64,000 nucleotides of DNA from the NCBI RefSeq assembly GCF_900452415.1, contig NZ_UGNX01000001.1, forward strand, positions 2,914,001 to 2,978,000. The letters are read 5' to 3'. Below are positions 19,967 through 28,944 of this stretch, in pieces. The stretch is from Legionella cincinnatiensis. Lineage in GTDB: Bacteria; Pseudomonadota; Gammaproteobacteria; Legionellales; Legionellaceae. Each line of letters opens with the position of its first letter. The first letter of the stretch is position 1. Below the pieces are notes generated by a model. The model was given only the letters and a program-made list of their open reading frames with translations, was not told where the DNA came from and ran no database searches. Both the position numbers and the translations under genes were made by a program.

Positions 19967-19972
19967 TATAAT
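19967..19972 (+). promoter_or_regulatory. -10 box of the rph promoter
   Basis: A perfect TATAAT 26 bases before the rph ATG. The -35 position 17 bases upstream (ATGCAA) is poor. Plausible start of transcription around 19979. Confidence 0.4.
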
Positions 19973-19997
19973 CTAGGATTTTAGCGAGGATTATTTC

Positions 19998-20705
19998 ATG
20001 CGCCCCAGTAATCGTGAAGCAAACCAATTACGCCCTATTCAATTAACTCGAAACTATACAAAGCACGCTGAAGGCTCTGTCCTTGTTGAGTTTGGACAAA
20101 CCAAAGTGTTATGTAATGCTTCCGTTACTGACGGAGTTCCACGTTTTATTAAAGGAAAAAATCAAGGTTGGGTTACTGCGGAATATGGGATGTTGCCACG
20201 AGCAACACATAGCCGTACCGAACGTGAAGCAAGCAAGGGAAAACAAGGCGGTAGGACCATGGAAATTCAACGTCTAATAGGTCGATCTTTAAGAGCTTGC
20301 GTTGATTTAAAATTTTTAGGCGAAAATACAATTACCCTAGATTGCGATGTAATTCAGGCTGATGGCGGAACAAGAACAGCAGCAATTACTGGCTCCTGTG
20401 TGGCTATGAGAGACGCAATTAGTTGGATGGTAGAGCGAGAAAAAATACGTAAAATGCCTACTTTTAACTATATAGCAGCCGTCTCTGTTGGACTCTATCG
20501 AGGTCAGGCTGTACTTGATTTAGATTACGCGGAAGATGTACTTGCTGAAACCGATATGAATGTAATCATGAATGAAGCAGGGCATTTTATCGAAATCCAA
20601 GGTACAGCAGAAGACCGACATTTTAATCGAGATGAGTTAAACAACATGCTTGCATTAGCTGAAATAGGTATTCCACAATTAATCGAAATTCAGAAAAAAG
20701 CCTAA
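19998..20705 (+). CDS. rph: ribonuclease PH
   Basis: Phosphorolytic 3' exonuclease that trims tRNA 3' ends. 235 residues, full length, unlike the frameshifted gene of E. coli K-12. Starts [14 protein letters not shown], with [17 protein letters not shown], the catalytic region [39 protein letters not shown] and the C-terminal [22 protein letters not shown] box lies upstream. Divergent from yicC, convergent with pilT. Confidence 0.96.
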   Translation: MRPSNREANQLRPIQLTRNYTKHAEGSVLVEFGQTKVLCNASVTDGVPRFIKGKNQGWVTAEYGMLPRATHSRTEREASKGKQGGRTMEIQRLIGRSLRACVDLKFLGENTITLDCDVIQADGGTRTAAITGSCVAMRDAISWMVEREKIRKMPTFNYIAAVSVGLYRGQAVLDLDYAEDVLAETDMNVIMNEAGHFIEIQGTAEDRHFNRDELNNMLALAEIGIPQLIEIQKKA

Positions 20706-20715
20706 AACTCTTAAT

Positions 20716-20768
20716 GAAGCGACGTAGATTACTGAAACAGCGATGAAAATTCAGTTCTACTTCGCTTC
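20716..20768. terminator. hairpin between convergent rph and pilT
   Basis: Left arm GAAGCGACGTAGATTACTGAA (21 bases, 20716-20736) written here as GAAGCGACGTAG plus TACTGAA, and right arm TTCAGTTCTACTTCGCTTC (20750-20768). They pair over about 19 positions with one bulge. No T-run follows, so it may be a weak bidirectional terminator or a repeat. Confidence 0.4.
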
Positions 20769-20882
20769 GGTTCTGATAGCCCTCATAAGCAATGATATGG
20801 ACTCATCCTATTTTTATAATCGGGAAAGCGGTATTTTTCCTAAACTTCTGTTCGCAAGGAGTCATTGTCAACAGACTAGGGT

Positions 20883-21917
20883 TTAAAATAAAGATTTATC
20901 AAGAGCAACATCATAAGCCGTATTACACGAAATAATATTTTTATTAACCAACTCTGTTAAATGTTGATCTAAAGTTTGCATTCCCCTAGCTTGCCCTGTT
21001 TGGATAAAAGAATACATTTGTGCAACCTTATCTTCTCGAATTAAGTTACGAATTGCTCCAGTACAGATCATTATTTCTAAAGCAGCTACTCGCCCACCGC
21101 CATTTTTTTTCAACAAAGTCTGAGCGATTACAGCTTGTAAAGATTCCGACAGCATCGAACGAACCATAGCTTTTTCCTCTCCTGGAAATACGTCAATAAT
21201 TCGGTTAATCGTTTTTGTCGCAGAGTTAGTATGCAAAGTACCAAATACTAAATGTCCTGTCTCAGCAGCAGTCATTGCGAGACGAATCGTCTCCAAATCA
21301 CGTAACTCTCCTACCAAAATAACATCAGGATCTTCACGTAATGCAGAACGCAAAGCTGCATTAAAGCTAAGCGTATCTCGATGAACTTCACGCTGATTCA
21401 ATAAACATTTTTTACTTTGGTGAAGAAACTCTATAGGATCTTCAACAGTTAAAATATGATCATAACGAGTTGAGTTAATGTAATCGATCATGGCAGCTAA
21501 AGTTGTACTTTTTCCAGATCCTGTGGGTCCGGTCACCAGTACTAATCCTTTAGGATAGGTTGCCATTTCCTCGACAATAGAAGGCAGCCCTAACTCATTT
21601 ATACCTAAAATCAGAGAAGGGATGGTACGAAAAACTGCCGCAGCACCTCGTGCTTGGTTAAATACATTTACTCTAAAACGAGAAAGATTTGCTATTTCAA
21701 AAGAAAAATCAGTTTCTAAAAACTCTTCAAACTCTTTTCTCTGTCGCTCGTTCATTACATCATAAATAATTTTTACCACCTCTTTGTGCTCCAGAGGAGG
21801 TACATTGATTTTGCGTAAATCTCCGTCCACACGAATCATTGGCGGTAATCCAGCAGATAAATGTAGATCGGAAGATTTATTCTTGACTGAAAATGCCAAT
21901 AATTCTGCTATATCCAT
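20883..21917 (-). CDS. pilT: type IV pilus retraction ATPase PilT
   Basis: Hexameric secretion-type ATPase that depolymerises pili for twitching. 344 residues, the usual length. Walker A GPTGSGKST, Asp box VEDPIEF, Walker B DPDVILVGELRDLETIR, His box TAAETGHLVFGTLHTNSA and the PilT-specific AIRNLIRE near the C-terminus are all present. Divergent from yggS, as in many gammaproteobacteria. Pairs functionally with the pilMNOPQ operon further right in the window. Confidence 0.96.
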   Translation of the reverse strand: MDIAELLAFSVKNKSSDLHLSAGLPPMIRVDGDLRKINVPPLEHKEVVKIIYDVMNERQRKEFEEFLETDFSFEIANLSRFRVNVFNQARGAAAVFRTIPSLILGINELGLPSIVEEMATYPKGLVLVTGPTGSGKSTTLAAMIDYINSTRYDHILTVEDPIEFLHQSKKCLLNQREVHRDTLSFNAALRSALREDPDVILVGELRDLETIRLAMTAAETGHLVFGTLHTNSATKTINRIIDVFPGEEKAMVRSMLSESLQAVIAQTLLKKNGGGRVAALEIMICTGAIRNLIREDKVAQMYSFIQTGQARGMQTLDQHLTELVNKNIISCNTAYDVALDKSLF

Positions 21918-22033
21918 TGCTTAATCCATCCTGATTCTTCATGATTATCATTTTAGATTAACTTACTAACCAGTACTCGGCAAATGTCGTTTCTTTTGCT
22001 ATTGTTAGAATTTTTTCATTTACTTTATTAATC

Positions 22034-22735
22034 ATGAGCCTTCATCAAGATCTACATCGAATACAACAACTAATCACCCAAACTGCTTCGGCATGTGGTC
22101 GAAAACCAGAAAGTGTTTTATTACTCGCTGTCAGCAAACAACAAGATATTGATAAAATTCAAGAGGCTTTTCATCTGGGAGTCAAAGACTTTGGAGAAAG
22201 TTATTTCCAAGAAGCACAAAAAAAAATAACTGCATTAAAAAATTTACCTCTCAATTGGCATTTTATTGGACCAATTCAGAGCAATAAAACAAAGGGAATT
22301 GCTACTCTTTTTAGCTGGATTCATAGTATAAGTCGCTTTAAAATTGCCTCTCAACTTAATGAACATCGCACAAAAGATTTAAATCCACTCAATGTTTGCA
22401 TTCAAATTAATTTAATTGATGAAAAATCTAAGTCAGGGATACCTCCAGAAAATGCCACTGAGCTAGCTTTAGCTATCAGTCAATTACCGAATCTGAAACT
22501 AAGAGGGTTAATGACTATTCCTCCACCACTCAAGGATCCACATCTTCAATATGAGGTATTTATTCGTCTTAATCAACTCATGCAGCAACTCAACCAAACC
22601 CTTAATTTAAATATGGATACTTTATCCATGGGAATGAGTGATGATTTAATTCCTGCAATCAAAGCAGGTGCTACAATAGTTCGTGTTGGCCGAGGTATTT
22701 TTGGTGAGCGACAAAAACCAAGCAACGCGGTATAA
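22034..22735 (+). CDS. yggS: PLP homeostasis protein YggS/PROSC
   Basis: Pyridoxal-phosphate binding protein with alanine-racemase-like barrel but no known enzyme activity; it balances PLP and amino-acid pools. 233 residues. The PLP lysine is in LLAVSKQQ (about 33-40), followed by GVKDFGESYFQEAQKK, WHFIGPIQSNK, GLMTIPP and LSMGMSDD, ending IVRVGRGIFG. First gene of a plus-strand run yggS-yggT, divergent from pilT. Confidence 0.94.
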   Translation: MSLHQDLHRIQQLITQTASACGRKPESVLLLAVSKQQDIDKIQEAFHLGVKDFGESYFQEAQKKITALKNLPLNWHFIGPIQSNKTKGIATLFSWIHSISRFKIASQLNEHRTKDLNPLNVCIQINLIDEKSKSGIPPENATELALAISQLPNLKLRGLMTIPPPLKDPHLQYEVFIRLNQLMQQLNQTLNLNMDTLSMGMSDDLIPAIKAGATIVRVGRGIFGERQKPSNAV

Positions 22736-22808
22736 TCCCAAAAATAAAGATCTGTTTACTATTCTGCGAGCAATCAAGCGCTGTATGCACAAAGCCTAGC
22801 GCTGCCCC

Positions 22809-22831
22809 CAAGAAAATAGAATTACAAACAG
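22809..22831 (+). repeat. short dispersed motif, copy b
   Basis: CAAGAAAATAGAATTACAAA-CAG, near-match of 18088-18110. Its right half can pair with TCTGTTTACTATTCT about 60 bases upstream (22751-22765) to form a large imperfect hairpin in the gap between yggS and yggT. Confidence 0.35.
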
Positions 22832-22861
22832 AACAAGTATAAAATTAGGATAGGGGAAAAT

Positions 22862-23437
22862 ATGTCAGGTTTTAGCGCTGTAGCACTGTTTCTTGTTTCT
22901 TTGGTTTTTTCGCTCCTTATTTTCAGTTTATGGCTCCGTATTGCTTTACGCTACCTACGGGTAAGCGTACTCCACCCAGTAAGCCAACTTATTTATAAAA
23001 TTTCAGATCCAATAGTAAATCCAATTCAACAAATAACACAGCAGAAATACCAGCCAGGACAAAAATACGATGTCCCCACTTTAATTACTTTGGTTTTTGT
23101 CGAACTATTAAAAATGATTTGCATCAGTTTACTGGCGTTACATGGAATAATGCCTTTCTTATATTTACTCATTTATATTATTGCTGATTTAATCATTCAA
23201 CCGTGTGATATCCTATTTTTTGCTATTCTCATACGAGTCATCATGAGCTTTGTCAATCCAGGATGGCAAGGACCAATTGCAGATTTTTTACGTTTATTGA
23301 CAGAACCGTTATTAAAACTCGGCAGAAAGCTCATTTCTAACGTTGCAGGATTCGATTTTTCTCCTTTTATCATTATGATAGTACTAAAAATTATTACTTT
23401 ATTTATAAGTGCTAGCCTACCCTGGAGATTGTTATAA
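22862..23437 (+). CDS. yggT: YggT family membrane protein
   Basis: 191 residues consisting of two YGGT repeats, each with two hydrophobic helices (about 5-30 and 65-90; 100-125 and 155-190). Conserved pieces include LWLRIALRYLRVS, PVSQLIYKISDPIVNP and ILIRVIMSFVNPGWQGPIADFLRLLTEP, cut here to LIRVIMSFVNP. Integral inner-membrane protein linked in other bacteria to osmotic or cell-shape phenotypes. Downstream of yggS with 126 bases between. Confidence 0.9.
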   Translation: MSGFSAVALFLVSLVFSLLIFSLWLRIALRYLRVSVLHPVSQLIYKISDPIVNPIQQITQQKYQPGQKYDVPTLITLVFVELLKMICISLLALHGIMPFLYLLIYIIADLIIQPCDILFFAILIRVIMSFVNPGWQGPIADFLRLLTEPLLKLGRKLISNVAGFDFSPFIIMIVLKIITLFISASLPWRLL

Positions 23438-23483
23438 AAGCAACTATACTTTATTTAAACGCTGAGGATTAGTGGAGAAAATT

Positions 23484-24107
23484 ATGAAATTGACTCTTCA
23501 CAGCTGCATTGGTTTAGGGTTATTTATTTTATCTTTTAACCTATTTGCTGACACACAGTCTTATTATTGTCCCCAAAATCATGGTTACGTTAACCTAGGA
23601 ATGACACCTGATCAAGTTATTGCAGCATGTGGCCAACCCATAAGTCAACAGGACTCAAATCAACCTGTCTTACAGAAAATTCCTATGCAACAACTGATTT
23701 ATAATAATGCGGGAGCAAGTACTGCTTATTCAGGAGTATGGCAAGTTCCGGGAACAACACCCGCGGGTTCAGGCTCTGCTTATTATAACGTCTGGAATAT
23801 TCCTCAAGCAAATAGTGGTGCCCAACTGGAAGTAGATGTGGTAAATCAAAAAGTTAAATACATCAAATTAAATGGTTCTAATAGCAATGCAGTTTCTATT
23901 TGTAGTGGCGCTAATATTCAACCTGGTGATTCTGTCCAAAAAGTATATTATTCTTGTGGAAGCCCCTCGGTGACAAATAACACCTATATCAATGAAGTAG
24001 TACCAACAGCGGAAAAACCCCAGGTTTGGATCTATCAACCGGGGCAGTATCAATCTTCTGTTACAATGACTTTTGTAAATGGGAAACTCTATTCCATTCA
24101 ACAGTAA
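23484..24107 (+). CDS. secreted DUF2845-like protein with two internal repeats
   Basis: About 207 residues from the ATG at 23484, which has GGAG six bases upstream; an in-frame GTG at 23472 is less likely. A signal peptide is clear (MKLTLHS, hydrophobic LGLFILSF, cleavage after LFA). The mature part contains two similar units: GMTPDQVIAACGQP and GDSVQKVYYSCGSP, each about 18 residues and each with a Cys, the pattern of DUF2845/SmpA-like periplasmic proteins. Gly/Ser/Asn-rich centre. Probably periplasmic; role unknown. Confidence 0.75.
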   Translation: MKLTLHSCIGLGLFILSFNLFADTQSYYCPQNHGYVNLGMTPDQVIAACGQPISQQDSNQPVLQKIPMQQLIYNNAGASTAYSGVWQVPGTTPAGSGSAYYNVWNIPQANSGAQLEVDVVNQKVKYIKLNGSNSNAVSICSGANIQPGDSVQKVYYSCGSPSVTNNTYINEVVPTAEKPQVWIYQPGQYQSSVTMTFVNGKLYSIQQ

Positions 24108-24125
24108 TGTAGAAAGTTTAAATTT

Positions 24126-24178
24126 AACCTAAAAAAACGCAATTGAATTATTGCAACTTGAATTGTATTTTTTAGGTT
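24126..24178. terminator. A-rich/T-rich hairpin
   Basis: AACCTAAAAAAACGCAATTG at the left and CAATTC-type/TTTTTTAGGTT at the right form a stem of about 20 bp with small mismatches and a loop near TTATTGCAAC. With A-run and T-run on opposite arms it can act as a terminator in either direction, here after the secreted protein gene. Confidence 0.55.
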
Positions 24179-24328
24179 TAAAGCCCAATTCAAATTTAAT
24201 CTTCTTAATCGTAGAGAAGAATCGCTTTGGTGTGCGAAAAAAATAAGATAAACTCTCAAAATTTTAGCGCAAACAACATTTATAAATAATGTTATTTGTT
24301 TTTTTAATTTAGAGAGGTAAAGCTCCAA

Positions 24329-24610
24329 ATGACCGCAAGCATTGATGAAATCACTATAGCATTTAACGAAGATGGTACAGAAACTACCAAAGAACTTGAT
24401 AAAAAAGTATTAAGTAAAGGAGCCTGGACTACAATTATGTTTAAGTACCAAGAATGGGATAATGCCCAAAATGATTATGGCCCAGTCAAATACTCAATCC
24501 GACGGTATCAAAAACGAAATAATCAATACTGGCTAAAATCCAAATTTAACATTTCCAGTGCTGAGCAAGCCCAAAAAATTATTGAAATTCTTAGTGATTG
24601 GTTAAAATAA
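24329..24610 (+). CDS. conserved small protein
   Basis: 93 residues, compact and charged, no signal peptide or membrane segment. The stretch KYQEWDNAQNDYGPVKYSIR (about 47-66) followed by RRYQKRN and KSKFNIS is one I associate with a small conserved hypothetical family of gammaproteobacteria including Legionella and Coxiella. GAGAGGTAAAGCTCCAA precedes the ATG. Lies alone between two hairpins. Function unknown. Confidence 0.75.
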   Translation: MTASIDEITIAFNEDGTETTKELDKKVLSKGAWTTIMFKYQEWDNAQNDYGPVKYSIRRYQKRNNQYWLKSKFNISSAEQAQKIIEILSDWLK

Positions 24611-24953
24611 TTTTAATGCGACAAAAAAGTATAGAATGCTTTTTTATAACACTAATCGAGTTTATCTCATAAAGCTTATCCCTAGCGAAGATAAGGGTGT
24701 GTAACATTTATCCCTAAAGAAACGCTGTTCGATATAAAAATTCTTATTTTTATATCGAACAGAAACATTAAAATAGTTTTCCTTTTTCTTTAAAAACGTA
24801 CTATAAATTAATAGGCAAATACACTAAAAAAACCACATAGAATGTCATCTATTTTTATAATAGATTTCTATGGTTAAACAGTGTACTCTTTTTTTAAAAC
24901 ATGGTAATTTAGATTTCACATTAACTTTTTTATAAACTTTTTAAGGAATAAAT
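24611..24953. other. intergenic region with a perfect hairpin
   Basis: 343 bases without a gene. Contains the perfect palindrome at 24725-24762 (separate entry) and strongly AT-rich sequence before the next start, where a promoter is likely but no consensus pair is clear. Confidence 0.5.
24725..24762. terminator. perfect 16-bp hairpin
   Basis: CTGTTCGATATAAAAA and TTTTTATATCGAACAG pair without mismatch around a six-base loop. The T-run lies inside the right arm rather than after it, so it may be a terminator, a binding site for a dimeric regulator or an RNA element. Confidence 0.5.
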
Positions 24954-25166
24954 ATGCTGCGTTTTATAGGATTTTTCGCTCAACCGACCAAAATAGCAAT
25001 TCAATCAGGGACTGCTGCAATGGCTACCGCAGCTATTGCTTCAGGGGTATATCAAGTGGGTACTACAGTGCATAGTAAAGTAAAAGAAAAGTATGAACAG
25101 CTTCAATATGATAGTTCACAACTAAATGACTGCTATTCCCCCAAAATAAATTATACATCATCCTAA
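24954..25166 (+). CDS. small hydrophobic orphan
   Basis: 70 residues. A good site AAGGAATAAAT precedes the ATG. Residues about 12-42 are hydrophobic and Ala/Gly-rich (AMATAAIASGVYQVGTTV) and could span a membrane; the tail is polar with KVKEKYEQ. Not recognised. The clear ribosome binding site and long AT-rich leader suggest a real gene. Confidence 0.55.
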   Translation: MLRFIGFFAQPTKIAIQSGTAAMATAAIASGVYQVGTTVHSKVKEKYEQLQYDSSQLNDCYSPKINYTSS

Positions 25167-25253
25167 GGTTCTGCAAGCATAACTTAAAAGTAAAATCTAG
25201 AACGGTGTTTCATGCACAACACCGTCCAAATCATTTAAAGAAAATGAGATCTG

Positions 25254-26300
25254 TTACACCCATTCTAAAGCAGAATGTGAACGTTCAAAGTAAGCTTGGA
25301 CTATATCTTCTGTTACCAAATCAAGACGAGCAGGACTCCATTTAGGATTCTTATCTTTATCAATTAACAAAGCCCTTACTCCTTCATAAAAATCATTCCC
25401 ATGCATAAAATGACTCACGATGTCATAATCCATTTGCAAGCATTGCGCTAAAGTTAATCCCTTTGCTTTTTGCAATTGAGCTAAAGTGACTTTCAAACTT
25501 AAAGGAGACTTCTTTGCTAAAGTAGCATCAACATCTTTAGCCCATTCCCCTTCTGCATTTTGTAAAGACTCACGAATCATTTCAACGGTCGGATGTGCAA
25601 AACAAACATTAATTAAAGGCTGACTTACTTCTTCTGCAGAAGAAACCCTAGCAAAATCCTGCAAACATCGATCCACACGTTCAAATGCATCCTTTGATAA
25701 GTCTTCATTCATTAATGCATCAAACAAAACAGGCATTTGTTCTGAAGATACTATTTTTTTGACTAAACCGGCCTTCATCGCATCCAACGCACCTAGTCGA
25801 TTACCCGTCAAACCTAAATAAATACCTAAAGATCCAGGGCATCGTGTCAATAAATAGCTTGCCCCAATATCAGGAAAAAAACCAATGCTTGTCTCAGGCA
25901 TAGCAAATACCAAACGCTCACTGGCTATGGGATGACTACCGTGCATGGAAATTCCTACTCCTCCTCCCATGACAATACCATCAATTAAAGAAATATAAGG
26001 TTTACTAAGATGATGAATAAAATGATTTAACCGATACTCATGCCAAAAGAATTGCATTTGTTCTGCATCATTTACTTGCCCAGAAAAATAAAGTGAACGT
26101 ATATCTCCACCAGCACAAAAAGCATTTCCAGGCCCCGCACGCACCACTACAGCATGAACAGTCTCATCTTCTTTCCAAAGACTTAATTGTCTTTGCATTT
26201 TAAGAATCATTGTTAACGTCAGGGCATTAAGGGCACCAGGTCTATTTAAAGTAATGACGCCCAATGAACCTTCTTGGGTAAAAAGTACTTCATCAGTCAT
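25254..26300 (-). CDS. 3-hydroxyisobutyryl-CoA hydrolase
   Basis: Crotonase-fold hydrolase of valine breakdown that releases 3-hydroxyisobutyrate. 348 residues, about 100 longer than ordinary enoyl-CoA hydratases and right for this family. Visible features: NAFCAGGDIRSLY, GIVMGGGVGISMHGS, PETSIGFFPDIGASYLLTR, and the C-terminal FYEGVRALLIDKDKNPKW, all typical of HIBCH. The ATG at 26300 has AAGGA nine bases upstream; an ATG at 26306 overlaps the upstream stop. Last gene of a three-gene operon. Confidence 0.9.
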   Translation of the reverse strand: MTDEVLFTQEGSLGVITLNRPGALNALTLTMILKMQRQLSLWKEDETVHAVVVRAGPGNAFCAGGDIRSLYFSGQVNDAEQMQFFWHEYRLNHFIHHLSKPYISLIDGIVMGGGVGISMHGSHPIASERLVFAMPETSIGFFPDIGASYLLTRCPGSLGIYLGLTGNRLGALDAMKAGLVKKIVSSEQMPVLFDALMNEDLSKDAFERVDRCLQDFARVSSAEEVSQPLINVCFAHPTVEMIRESLQNAEGEWAKDVDATLAKKSPLSLKVTLAQLQKAKGLTLAQCLQMDYDIVSHFMHGNDFYEGVRALLIDKDKNPKWSPARLDLVTEDIVQAYFERSHSALEWV

Positions 26301-26302
26301 GA

Positions 26303-27079
26303 TCATTTTCCTTCAAACTTTGCTACTCGTTTCTCTAAAAATGCAGCAACTCCTTCTTGCTTATCCTGAGAAGCGCAGACTTTTGCAAAATGAATTGCTT
26401 CTAAATGTAATGCATCGGCCAAAGCCAAATCATAACCATGATCAATCACTTCCATAACACTTGCTATCGCGAGTGGCGCCATACTTAAAATTCCCTGTAA
26501 TATGTTTTTTCCTTTTTCTAACAAGGCCTCAGGCTCAACAACCTCACTCACTAAGCCCCACTGTAACGCAGTTTCTGCCTGAATAAATCGACCAGTTAAA
26601 CATAAATCCAAAGCACGCCCTTTGCCGATTAATCGTGCTAAACGTTGGGTGCCACCATAACCAGGAATAACCCCAAGCTTTACTTCAGGCTGGCCAAATT
26701 GTGCCTTAACTGAAGCAATTCTCATTGTTGCAGAAATAGCTAACTCGCATCCGCCACCAAATGCAAATCCATTTACTGCTGCTAAGGAAGGTTTTCCTAG
26801 AGTTTCCAAAAGTCTAAATACTTCCTGTCCTCGACATGCAAACTCATATCCAGTTTGGGCAGTACATTCCGCAAGTCGGCTAATATCAGCCCCTGCACAA
26901 AAAGCTTTTCCATTTCCTGTGATCATTAATGCTTTAACTTTTGAGTTTGTTCTCGCATAACTAAATGACTCCACTAAGGCATCTAATACTTCGCTACTTA
27001 AAGCATTCAATTTTTCGGGTCTATTTAAAGTTAACGTCAAAATTCCCTGATTATCTAATTCTTGTTCTATTAAATTCAT
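26303..27079 (-). CDS. enoyl-CoA hydratase
   Basis: 258 residues, normal length. Hydrates 2-enoyl-CoA, here most likely methacrylyl-CoA from valine or a related branched-chain intermediate. Both catalytic glutamates are in place: AFGGGCELAIS and QPEVKLGVIPGYGGTQRL; NGKAFCAGADIS is the acyl-CoA loop. It follows the acyl-CoA dehydrogenase after 18 bases and abuts the 3-hydroxyisobutyryl-CoA hydrolase, so the three act in sequence. Confidence 0.92.
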   Translation of the reverse strand: MNLIEQELDNQGILTLTLNRPEKLNALSSEVLDALVESFSYARTNSKVKALMITGNGKAFCAGADISRLAECTAQTGYEFACRGQEVFRLLETLGKPSLAAVNGFAFGGGCELAISATMRIASVKAQFGQPEVKLGVIPGYGGTQRLARLIGKGRALDLCLTGRFIQAETALQWGLVSEVVEPEALLEKGKNILQGILSMAPLAIASVMEVIDHGYDLALADALHLEAIHFAKVCASQDKQEGVAAFLEKRVAKFEGK

Positions 27080-27097
27080 AAACTCACTCCTTTTTTA

Positions 27098-28252
27098 TTA
27101 GCACAAAAAGTGCTCCTCATCTAAAGTCGCTTTAGCTACAATTTCCCGCATAATTTCATTAGTACCTTCAAGAATTTGATGAACTCGTAAATCCCTAAAG
27201 ATTCGCTCAATCTGATAATCACGTAAATAGCCATATCCGCCATGTATTTGCATTGCTTTATCACTAATACGAAATGCAACATCTGTGGCAAAACGCTTAG
27301 CCATAGCACAATACATTGGGACATTAGGATCATTTTTATCCATAGCATTTGCTGCTCGATAAACCATTAATCGTGCTGCCTCATAATCAGTGAGCATATC
27401 TGCAAAGTAAAAACGCAATGCCTGCATTTCCGAAAGAGGTTTTCCAAATTGTTTCCGCTCATGCATGTATGCTTGAGTCAATCGCAAACAAGCAAGAGCC
27501 CCTCCTAAGGAACAGGATGCGATATTAATTCGCCCACCATTTAATGCATTGAGTGCAATTTTAAATCCCATGCCTTCATCACCAACTCGGTTAGCAATGG
27601 GTACACGACAATTTTCAAAATAAACAATGCACGTAGGTTGAGAACACCAACCCATTTTTTTTTCTAATTTGCCGAAACTCAAACCCGGAGTATCTTTTTC
27701 AATGAGCAAACAACTTATTCCGTGATGCGATTCATCACCAGTACGAACCATACACAAATAAACATCACTCACTGAACCACCCGAAATAAACGCTTTTGAG
27801 CCATTAAGAACGTAATAATCTCCATCCTTTATCGCTTTAGTTTTTAAAGAAGCAGCATCCGAGCCTGATTCAGGCTCCGTTAAGCAATAACTCGCTAATA
27901 CTTCCATTGCAGTTAATTTTGGGCCCCACTGAGTTCGTAAGTTCGAGTGAGCATATCGATCCACTAAAGAGGTGACCATGTTATGAATCGAAAGATAAGC
28001 ACTCGTGCTTATACAGCCTGTTGCCAATTGCTCAAACAACAAAGCAGAATCCAAACGTGTTAATTGCGCTCCACCAATATCCTCTCGCGCCATCATCCCC
28101 GCCATTCCTAAAGCCGCTGCTTCACGCAAGACCGTAATGGGAAAATAATCATGCTCATCCCAATTATCTGCCATAGGCGCTAATTTCTCACGAGCAAAAT
28201 CAGCCGCCATCTCTCTGAAAGCCAAATGCTCAGCCGTGAATTTAAAATCCAT
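27098..28252 (-). CDS. acyl-CoA dehydrogenase, isobutyryl-CoA type
   Basis: 384 residues with the full acyl-CoA dehydrogenase fold. [14 protein letters not shown] binds FAD and substrate, [17 protein letters not shown] and [12 protein letters not shown] are the C-terminal signatures, the Glu of LEGT being the catalytic base position of this branch. The operon partners (enoyl-CoA hydratase and hydroxyisobutyryl-CoA hydrolase) point to isobutyryl-CoA and valine catabolism rather than straight-chain fat. Electrons would pass to the ETF encoded at 54.8-56.5 kb. Divergent from the DNA glycosylase gene with about 70 bases between. Confidence 0.93.
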   Translation of the reverse strand: MDFKFTAEHLAFREMAADFAREKLAPMADNWDEHDYFPITVLREAAALGMAGMMAREDIGGAQLTRLDSALLFEQLATGCISTSAYLSIHNMVTSLVDRYAHSNLRTQWGPKLTAMEVLASYCLTEPESGSDAASLKTKAIKDGDYYVLNGSKAFISGGSVSDVYLCMVRTGDESHHGISCLLIEKDTPGLSFGKLEKKMGWCSQPTCIVYFENCRVPIANRVGDEGMGFKIALNALNGGRINIASCSLGGALACLRLTQAYMHERKQFGKPLSEMQALRFYFADMLTDYEAARLMVYRAANAMDKNDPNVPMYCAMAKRFATDVAFRISDKAMQIHGGYGYLRDYQIERIFRDLRVHQILEGTNEIMREIVAKATLDEEHFLC

Positions 28253-28321
28253 AAAACTATCCTTAGAAAAGTGGTTTCAAATGTACTATTATTGCGAATT
28301 TTTATCATCCATGAAAGAGAT

Positions 28322-28876
28322 ATGTTCCAAAAATTACCCAGAACGTTTTATGAGCGCGACACAATTATTGTGGCCAAAGCTCTTCTAGGCAAATACCTTA
28401 TCCATCATAAAGATGGAATAGAATATATAGGAAAAATTGTCGAAGTCGAGGCTTATTTAGGACAACATGATCTCGCTTGTCATTCCTCTAAGGGTCTTAC
28501 CTCAAGAACAAAAGTGATGTTTGGTCCCGCTGGCTTTGCCTATGTTTATTTAATCTATGGGATGTATTATTGCACTAATGTGGTTACAGAAACTGAAGGC
28601 ACAGGCTCAGCAATCTTACTACGTGCCCTCGAACCCATTAAAAACATCCAGGGAAAAACGCAAGGCCCAGGGTTATTATCAAAAGCAATGCATATTGATA
28701 AGCAACTGAACCAACATGATCTAACGAGTGATACTCTTTACATTGCTGAATCAGGTTCCCCTCAAACTTTTACAATTGTTGAAAAATCACGAATTGGTGT
28801 TCATTATGCAAAAGATTGGGCAGAAAAATTACTTCGTTTTTACATAAAAGAGAGTACTTTTATTTCCAAACCATGA
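28322..28876 (+). CDS. 3-methyladenine DNA glycosylase (AAG/MPG family)
   Basis: Removes alkylated purines from DNA. 184 residues from the ATG at 28322 ([14 protein letters not shown]), preceded by GAAAGAGAT; the frame runs further upstream but across the divergent promoter. Signatures of the family: [44 protein letters not shown] and CTNVVTE, with the catalytic Glu in VEAY. A perfect inverted repeat begins directly after its stop. recQ follows on the same strand. Confidence 0.92.
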   Translation: MFQKLPRTFYERDTIIVAKALLGKYLIHHKDGIEYIGKIVEVEAYLGQHDLACHSSKGLTSRTKVMFGPAGFAYVYLIYGMYYCTNVVTETEGTGSAILLRALEPIKNIQGKTQGPGLLSKAMHIDKQLNQHDLTSDTLYIAESGSPQTFTIVEKSRIGVHYAKDWAEKLLRFYIKESTFISKP

Positions 28877-28900
28877 TGATATACTGCGCACAGTATATCA
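28877..28900. promoter_or_regulatory. perfect 10-bp inverted repeat upstream of recQ
   Basis: TGATATACTG-CGCA-CAGTATATCA, symmetrical with a four-base loop, starting at the base after the glycosylase stop and ending 44 bases before the recQ ATG. It could be a short terminator or an operator of a dimeric repressor. It is not a LexA box of the CTG-N10-CAG type. Confidence 0.4.
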
Positions 28901-28944
28901 CTGTAATTCTTTGGCGCTTGTAAGAAAAAAATAAGAATAAGCAC

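Noticed and set aside
24098..24328. Minus-strand frame of 76 codons
   Set aside because: Covers the A/T-rich hairpin and intergenic sequence; unlikely composition and no start signal.
28877..28900. LexA (SOS) box upstream of recQ
   Set aside because: The dyad has CTG-N4-CAG in the centre, not the CTG-N10-CAG spacing of LexA sites.
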